Shown: one piece after another, positions 51,401-60,400 of the stretch
How positions within the stretch are numbered: the stretch's first letter is position 1
Layout of the letters: each line of letters starts with the position of its first letter
DNA from: Leguminivora glycinivorella
Lineage: Eukaryota > Arthropoda > Insecta > Lepidoptera > Tortricidae
DNA: 64,000 nucleotides
Assembly: GCF_023078275.1 (NCBI RefSeq)
Contig: NC_062985.1
Span: forward strand, 3,720,001 to 3,784,000
Reading direction: 5' to 3'
Program-made: the position numbers and the translations under genes
Notes under the pieces: model-generated
The model's input: the letters and a program-made list of their open reading frames with translations, nothing else
Databases searched by the model: none
Told to the model about the DNA's origin: nothing

Positions 51401-54400
51401 TGAAACGACTATCGGAACAATGATCGTTGATTCAACATCCCACATGGCGGTTATCTCGTGAGCCAAGTCTAGGTACTTACTGGACTTGTCCTTCTCGGCT
51501 TTCACGAGATTCTCATCATGGGGGATGGTGATGTCAACGAGCACTGCCCGGCGTTGCAGTCGATCTATTATCACAATGTCAGGCTTATTGGCTACAATAG
51601 TCCTGTCAGTGATAATAGATCGATCCCAATAGAGCGTGGCACGACCATTTTCGAGAACTGGCGCAGGTAAGTACTTGTAGTACGGTACTTCGCGGTCCAC
51701 AAGGCCGTATTGAAGAGCAAGTTGCTGGTGAATAATCCTGGCTACGAGATTATGTCTGTGCAAGTACTCGCCGTTAGCAAGATGAGAACAACCGGAAATA
51801 ATATGCCTGAGTGACTCTCCGGGACGGCGGCATGCCCGACAAATGTCGACCGTACCGTCCTTCAGGATATATTTCCGGTAGTTGTTCGTCATCATAACTT
51901 CGTCCGCAATTGCACAGGCAAAACCCTCGGTTTCTCCGAAGAGGTCCCCGAATCGTAACCAGTTCACCGATGCGAGCAGATCTACATCGGGTCCCGTGAG
52001 GGCCTTGTAGAACCGCCCGTGTAGCTGCTTGCTCTCCCATACCGCCTTGCGGTCCGCAGTATTTAGTACCACAGGTTTGCGCCAGTTCTCTTTCGCCAAG
52101 GAGAGCGGCGTGAGGTTTCCGTCCACTGCCACCACATCACGATGCATCCCGCACTCGTTGTTAAGGAAGTAATTCCTGAGATTGTACACCTCACGGTTGT
52201 GGAGATCTTTGGCGTTTAGGAAGCCTCGACCTCCGCACTTCCGTGGGATGTACAATCTCATAACAGACGAGCGCGGGTGTAACATACGATGTGTGGTAAG
52301 CAGTGAACGGACCCTCCGATCCAGGGCGTCCAGCTCAGTCTGGGTCCACCGTAGTATGCCAAAGGAGTATGTGAGTAGAGGCATTACCCAGGCGTTAAAG
52401 GCGCGCACTTTGTTGCCTCCTGACAAAAGACTGTTAAGGACTTTTGTCAGCCGACTGAAAAAGCGCTCCTTCACCGACCGTCTAATGCCAACATCCTCAA
52501 TACCCAACGACTGTGACATACCAAGGTACTTATAGGTTTCTGATTCAGAGATAGATCTGAACGACATCGTCTCAGAAAGTTGTAAATTTTCTGAATTTAC
52601 AACCTCCCCCGCTGTACATGCATGACCGCACACTTATCGACACCAAACTCCATTCTGATGGCGGTACTGAAAACTTCTGTGGTTTTCAATAGCACCATCA
52701 GGTCTTGGGTGTTCGGTGCAAATAGTTTGAGATCGTCCATGTACAGAAGGTGAGAGATGACTTCACCCTCTTTCCGAAGCCGGCAACCTAGCCCAGAATC
52801 CTTCAGCAGCGTGCTGAGGGGATTCAGAGCTAGGCAGAACCATAATGGACTCAAACTGTCACCCTGGAATATTCCTCGCTCAATCCTTATGAAGTCCTGC
52901 GGGCCAGGGGGGCCATCCCTGCCTCCTGGTTGACGAAGGACTGTGGTCCACTGCCTCATACATGCAGCCAGGAAGGATATTAAAGCTGCATCAAGTTTAT
53001 ACAGCTCCAATACCCTTCTCAGCCATGAATGAGGCACCGAATCTATCTTATTATTATTATTATTAGGAGCCTGTTATGTCCCACTGCTGGGCAAAGGCCT
53101 CCCCCCTCTTTTTCCAATCTTCCCGATCTCGGGCAGTTTCGGGCCAGTTGTTAAGGAAGCAATCCAAGTCGTCCCGCCATCGCCGGCGGGGTCTGAACTA
53201 AAACAATAACATGAAAACTAAAATTAAACCTATAAATAAAATTAAAACTATAAATAAAACTAAATAACAAACTAAAACTTACCTAGAAAAATACCCCAAT
53301 CTCTAGATAAGATCTCACAATCGTTGTTTAGAGGAAGGTTCTATTTCAGAAATGAAATAATTTATTCCTTATGCGTGACAATTTTCAATTATTATTATTT
53401 TCTTAGAAACACTTTACATTTTTTTACCGTATACATACACAAAACAGGATAGCAATTCACGACCGAACTTCAAATTCTCAAAACGTACCTGATATTTATC
53501 GCACCAATCAATAAACTTCTGCGGGTCGACATTCCCATCTTTGAACTGCTTGACGTCTCCGACGGCGTCCTTGAGCCTGCAAGCCAGGGTCACGCGCATC
53601 TCTCGCTCCACCATGGATAGCCAGGAGTTGATCTTCGGGTTCTCAATTGTGGAGACTGGCGATAGGAAGTACACCTGAAAACGAATGAAATGTCAAAATA
53701 GGTAAGGTTTTATGCAAAATCTAAACAACAGTTCATGTAGGCATGAATGAAAGATTTATTAGAACCAAACTGAAATTCTAAACTTGTCTCCTGTCAAATA
53801 ATCAAATGAGAACTACTTAGATCAGGGGTCTTCAAACTTTTTAACTCAAGGCTATATTGATCCTCAGAATCCACGCGCGAATCACTATCCATTTTTACGG
53901 ACCCGGGTTTGAAGACTCTTGATTTAGATGAACAAAACACCTGCTGGTCTGTTCTTCAGGATCATCGCATGTTTTTACGTTTTCTTGCACATTTTCAAGA
54001 GAAAGTAATACACAGGGTCCATAATCTGTGGAATGAACTGTCGGTTGCGGTATTTCCGGATCGATACGACCTTAACACCAGTCAGAAAAGAGCGTACTCC
54101 CTTCTTGAATGCCAGCAACAGTAACACTCTGGGGTGGCGGGTGTCATTTGACGGCGGTATCGCTTACCATCAGGCAATCCGTCGGCTTATTAAGACCCTT
54201 ATTTAAAAAGTAAAAACAATTGACGCTTATAATATAGGTGGCTGATACTTTGACTGACCTCTTCTCCCTCTCGGGACGCGATACCATTGATGACCGTGTT
54301 ATCCTCGTTAAGAATAATGGCGGCGACGCCAGCGAACATCTTCTTGAAGTGCTTCTGCAGGCGAGCGATGTTCTTGCTGTTGCCGATGATTTCCAGCAAG

Positions 54401-57400
54401 TCCTCGTCTCCCACGAAATAGAATCTGGTTTAAGAATATTTTTTGTAAACATAGGAAATATTAGAACTGGATATGAATTAAATACATTGCTAAACACTCC
54501 AAACAATTGTTGACAAACATATATAGATAATCCACAAGTATTTATACTACGTCCATAAGAGAGGCATTGGTACCGTGATAGACATATCGTCACTACTTTG
54601 AAAAAATCTCGTATCTCACGCTGCTCCTCAAACTTAAAACGCAGTAAGTCTATATGCATTCCATACATACTTACTACAATTTTCTTTTCATTGACAAAAG
54701 AAGATACAAGTTTTTTTTTTTTCAATGTAGTGACGATATTGCTTTGTGTAGGCGGGCACAGCACAGCGGATGTTATTCTAGGTCTGTAGAGTAGACTTTG
54801 TGCCTGCTCGTACACTAAAAAGATCGCTATCAACTAGAACGATCTCGAGGTGTACTAGTTCTCTCTTTTAGTATATTTAATACATTAGTACACCGAGAGA
54901 GCGAGAGACAAACTGAGCAAACGACGTACAGTAATGGAGTGACATATGTGCTGTCTCGCTCGTACTACCCAAGAGCTGACCGGCCGTTTTCGTACCGCCA
55001 ACTTACAGAAAATCGCAGCGAAATAACACTAGAACTTACGAGTATGTTATAGTATTTTATGCAACTGGTGGTTAAAAGAGGTCAAAAAAGGTGAGTGGCG
55101 TGGGTAACAATTTGAGGCGAAGCCGAAAATTGTTAATAAAGACGCCACGAGCATTTTTTGACTCAGTTAAACACCGTTGCATACAATACTTTTTCTACGA
55201 CCAAGCACTTATTTTGAAAGAAAATTATAAATTCAACAAATACCTACTTTCAGTCATCTTAGTTATCTAGTGGACCGCCTACCATTTTGAATATGCAGTT
55301 TGAGTGCAAACATGAAAATAAAACTGTCTATGGTATGGTTCTTTGAAGCCTGGCCACTAAGACGAATCGAGCCGAGTTGAATCGAGTTCTCATACATTTG
55401 AATGCGATTCGACGCGTCGTCTTGACATCTTTTATGTAGGGTTTTAAAGTTCTATGCACGACCTTGTAACTCACGAATAACAGTACGGGAGTAGAAAAAA
55501 GTTTTAGAACACAGCCCGTAGTGTTAAGGCTTACCTGGGGAAGCTACTTCTCTCCCTCTCAAGGTATTCTCCAAGCGCCTTCTGGATCTTGCCCAGCAAG
55601 TCAGCCAGCCGCTCAAGCGAGCGCTGTACACCTGGGATGTTGAGCACATCCATCACCATCGGGGATTTGCTCACTTTCTTCATCAACCCGAGGAACTCGG
55701 AACTAAAACAAACAAAAATAATTTGAAGATTATTATTATTTAGAGCCTCCCCCCTCTTTTTCACTCGTCCCTGTCCCTGTTTGGAGCAATACGGAGTGGG
55801 AGCCCCACGAGTCAAAAAGGGGATCCGGCAGACCGCGTCGGCGGTGGCGGGATAACTTGAACTCCTTTAGATTGGCCAGATATTGCTCCAAACATGGAAG
55901 AGTATTTGAAGATTATAATTAAAAAATTTCAAGCAGGCAGCAGTTTCTTGATGCCGATAAAGCCACTAATGATGCATCAGGGGTACAACCACAGACGCAC
56001 ACGTCGAATAAGCGTTGATGCGGTTCAGCCACTCTTCCCATAGTACTGTGAACCTTGATGACGATGACATGACCGATCTCCACAGCGACGGTGTGTTCTG
56101 GAGCAGACAGTTTCAAGGAATTCCAAAAGAGTGCAGCTGTTCCACTCTCTGGTGTGCCTTTAAGTGGCTCGCGTGGCTGTGAAGCTTACTAGGTAAGGTA
56201 ATAAAATTGGAATCCAAACGTACCTGATGCTCTGGAAGCGGCTAGTCTCAACCGGCAACAGCGTTTTGATGTCGGCCGAGCCACTGAAGATGCCTTCGAG
56301 GTACACCCAGCGACGCTGCACGTCAATCCATACATCGAATAGAGCGTTGATGCGGTTCAGCTTTTCTTCCCAAGTGAGAGCTTCTTCTTCGAATACCTGT
56401 GAAAGGATATCGATATAAAATTGATGAAAGTACTAATAAATTTACTTTTGAATAATAGCAGTATTTTTGGTGGAAATGGCAGAAGACTTTCAATTATTTT
56501 TGAGCCCTAAACATTGATCGAAGAACAGTCAACCAATTGGAACCCTAGGCCACTCTACAACCATGTCAAAATGACAAGCAGTAAGAGATTTCTTAGAATC
56601 TGATTTTTAACGTCACTATGACATAGTTCTACAGTGGCCTAGATAGGCCTATTGGTTGACTAAACATTAGACGCCCAATGGAATTAAGATCTTAACACTA
56701 GCGTCTTTTGATACGCAGACTTCCGACTGGACTCTAAAGAGCGACCATTTGGAACACCGGTCACCAGAATGCGAATTTTACCATGCCTTCCCTGAATTAC
56801 TCGCCATTTCTCGTTTGAGAATAAAATCGCACGAAAGGCAGTTGGCAATTGAGTTACTCATTAATGATAACATACCTTATAATAAGGCGACAGTTTCATA
56901 GCAGCAACGCTGTTGATATGCTCCTTGACTTTGTTGAACAGGTCGTCCCAGCCGCGGATAATTTTGCACTTGTTTTGGTAGTTGATCAGGTCTAGCTCAT
57001 AGCTCTGCCAAGACTCGCGAACCTGGATACAAATAAATCAAGTTAAGGGTTATCGCTTTTCAAACGCTTTCTGATGCATCTTTTCAACAATATGACGAAA
57101 CGGCTGACGTTAACTTTATAGCAGCGAAACTCACGCTTTTAATGATCTCACTAATAAAAATAAATATACCAGTCAGTGATGTATTTGAGTGCTTTTACTT
57201 ACATTAAATGAAATAATATAAGTAAATACATGCCGTAATCCCTGATCGCAGTAAGATAGTATAGGTTGCTGATGACGACAGAAGAAGAAGCCAACTGCTC
57301 AATTCCACGACGACCTCTTATGAGAAGATACTGAGACCTTTTACAAGCTAGCTGCTCAGGACTACGCGCCGTGACAAACAGTATTTGCGGGGATATGTGT

Positions 57401-60400
57401 GGATGATAGACAGACAAGTATAAATACTGTACGTTACCTGCTTGAGGAACTCCTCAAGAGCCATCTCTCCCTGAGCAACAGACACCACATCCTTGACTGT
57501 GTGCTCATTATGTAGCAGGTCCGCGTCCCACACTTGTCCAAGAGTCAGTTCAGAGAGCGACCAGTCGACTTTCAGCGCGCGGCAGAGTTGACGCCAGTGA
57601 CGCTCTTTCAAGGCGTCGGATTTAAGCTCGACGATCAACATGTTGACCTAGAATGAGATTCGGAATTAGAATTTGAAGCACAGAATAGAATATACTACAG
57701 TTAACATCAAATTCGGCAAATATAAGATAGATGAATACAACACAAAATAGATGCTAAATGGGATCCCACACAGCAAAATTCCACGGCAAGCCGAGGTGCT
57801 GATTTTCAATGGGTCCCTGACTTAATACTACTACGACTAAGCTACGATCTAAAGAATATCTTACATTAGAAGACAAAAGCCTGGTCAGCTTATAAAGTAT
57901 TTACGATTTAGCTGACCAGCGGCACACTAGTGTGATAAACTTAATCGTGTCGGTGCGTCCCTATCGCTCTTTAAAATAGTGCGAAAACAACGCCTTAGGG
58001 TCTGTTTTCATACTAACGAGCGATTTTTGGTCGGCTAGAGCCGATTCCGCGTAGTTAGGTTTGGGGAATGAATCCCTTATATACGTATCACGTTATATAA
58101 CGCAACCATGCCTGAGCAAACTGGGCGTCATAATGATAATCTAGGAACACGGGAGACATTCGACAGTAATAAGACCTTACCTTAGTGTAAGAGTGCAGAA
58201 GTTTGCGAACGTATTCGTAGCTGTCGTACATGCGGAGACGCGCTGGCAGTTCCTTGAGCTCGTTGAGCATGGCTTCCAGCTGTTGCCTATACAACAAAAC
58301 ATAGTTCAGATTAAATTAAAAAAAATTATGTGTCAGTCGGCAAAACGTCCCATTTTTGACGGACGAGATTTGCATGTATCTTGATAGGAATAGCTAGGTC
58401 CCACACAGAGTAAGAAAATGTTAAAATGACGTGTAAGTCCTGTTATCAATAAATGATTGATTGATTGATTGATAAAGTGAGGCAAGTCGGGACGCTGTGT
58501 GCCAGCGCGGGCCCCGTGCAGGAAATGCTTTATGAAGACGAGTCTCGGCCGATCGACAAGATGAAACGTTTTGCTGGTTGCGGACAGGGCTTCAGCTCTT
58601 ATCGGGATCGCATAAGTGCGAGCAGGATAGATATATAACCCTAATCGTTAACGGATGTTAATCGTACTGTATCATCATGTAAATTATACCTGAGTTTCCT
58701 AGGCTGTACGGAGAGCCACGGTTTCTCGCGGATGTCGTCGATCTGAGTCCAGATCTTGCTGAGCGAGGACCACACGCCGCGCAAGTCTTGCAGTTCTTCT
58801 AGCGCCACAGTCATACGCTCGTTGTTCACTGAGCTTCCTGTGAAAAAAAATGTAGATTAGAGTTTTAAAGGGTATTTACCATGATGAATTATTGACTAAA
58901 TGTCCCCATTGAACCTTTTAAAGTATGTATCTTAAATCATAATGATCAGAAAATATCTAAGATTCTAGAGATTTAGGTTCGGCACAGACAAACTACAACC
59001 CGACTACATTTTATAAGGGAATTGCACGCCGAATGTTTACCATAAAAACTACAGCATCTGCAGCGCGCCTGTATCGGTCAGGTCTGGTTAAGGATGCGTC
59101 GAACCATCAGTGAAGTTGCTTCCTCTTAACTTACATCAATTGTTAATGCTACCTGTAGTATCATGCAGCTCCAAAGTCTCCTTGGCCTTAGCCAAATTAT
59201 CCGTCTCGTCCTTCAACTTGGTGTATCTAGTCTCCATAGCCTGAAGTATCGTGAGAGCGTCCTCAGGACTCTTCGGACCATCAACAAGCTTGTTTCCCAT
59301 CCCACTAACTTAGATATGTAGTTACCTGTATCATGCAGCTCTAAAGCCTCCTTGGCCTTAGCCACATTGTCTCTCTCGTCCTTCAGCTTAGTATATCTCG
59401 TCTCCATAGCCTGGAGTCTCGCGAGAGCGTCCTCGGGGCGAGTAGAGCCATCGGTGGGCTTGCTTCGCTCCCACTCGGTAAGGAACTCTAGTGTACGAGT
59501 CTCGACGGCTTTGTCTTCGGCTACGATCTTTTGTTGGAGAGATGCGACCTGTTGATAAAAAATAATGTTATGGTTAGAAGTTCAACTTATCCCTATATGT
59601 TGTTAATGAATTGTCTTGTTTCAGTTGTGACTTTATTAAATTTAGAGATATTTTTCAATGCAGATATCTATATTCATTCGTAACAAAAAGTGTAGCAACA
59701 TCGATGCTGTCGTGTACAGTCAATTGCTATACTAAAATTAAACAAGCATCCCGGAATTACTGTTTAACTGATGGATACTTATTTCTAGAGCAGGAGATTT
59801 CATGGTTTTACCATTATTTAGATAAATCAAAGTAAATTCAACTTACTTGAGTCTGGATAGACGAATCCTTTCTGCGCATAATTTCGTTGAACGCGCTCCA
59901 TTCTCCTTCGATGTTATCAACATGCAACCACTGTGCTGGGAACTGGAATCTATAACAAATATTACTCATTTAAGTATCCTATATATACTCTTCTGAACGC
60001 TAAAATATATATGGTGAGAGATAGAAAACAAAGGCGTTTTTTTTTCTTAGTTTCATTTCACCAACTGTCCAATTTCTATGCTGGCTATCTAGTACTAGAA
60101 GACCGTCGGTTCGGTCTCTTAACACGGAGTTGATCAGTTGAATGAGAGACTAACTCAACTAGACTAGGCTGGAAGAAGCTGTAGTTAGCATCTCAAGACC
60201 GTGAAAAGTAGAAAATTCATCTATGAATCTTATGTCTCTAATGAGTTATAAGAAAAATACTTCATAATCACCTTTGACGTTCCAAGATGCGCTGCGCCTC
60301 TCTGTATATGTCAACTTGCTTCTCCCAAGCAAGCACCTCCCTCTTTAGCTGTTGCACGTATGTAATAAGGGATACGGCATCGCTAGTAGACGCTGCCTCT

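Noticed and set aside
104..59300. Partial exon copies as processed (retro) pseudogene pieces or fragments of a second dynein gene
   Set aside because: They carry intronic donor sequence, never join two exons and each lies next to its own parent, which fits local duplication.
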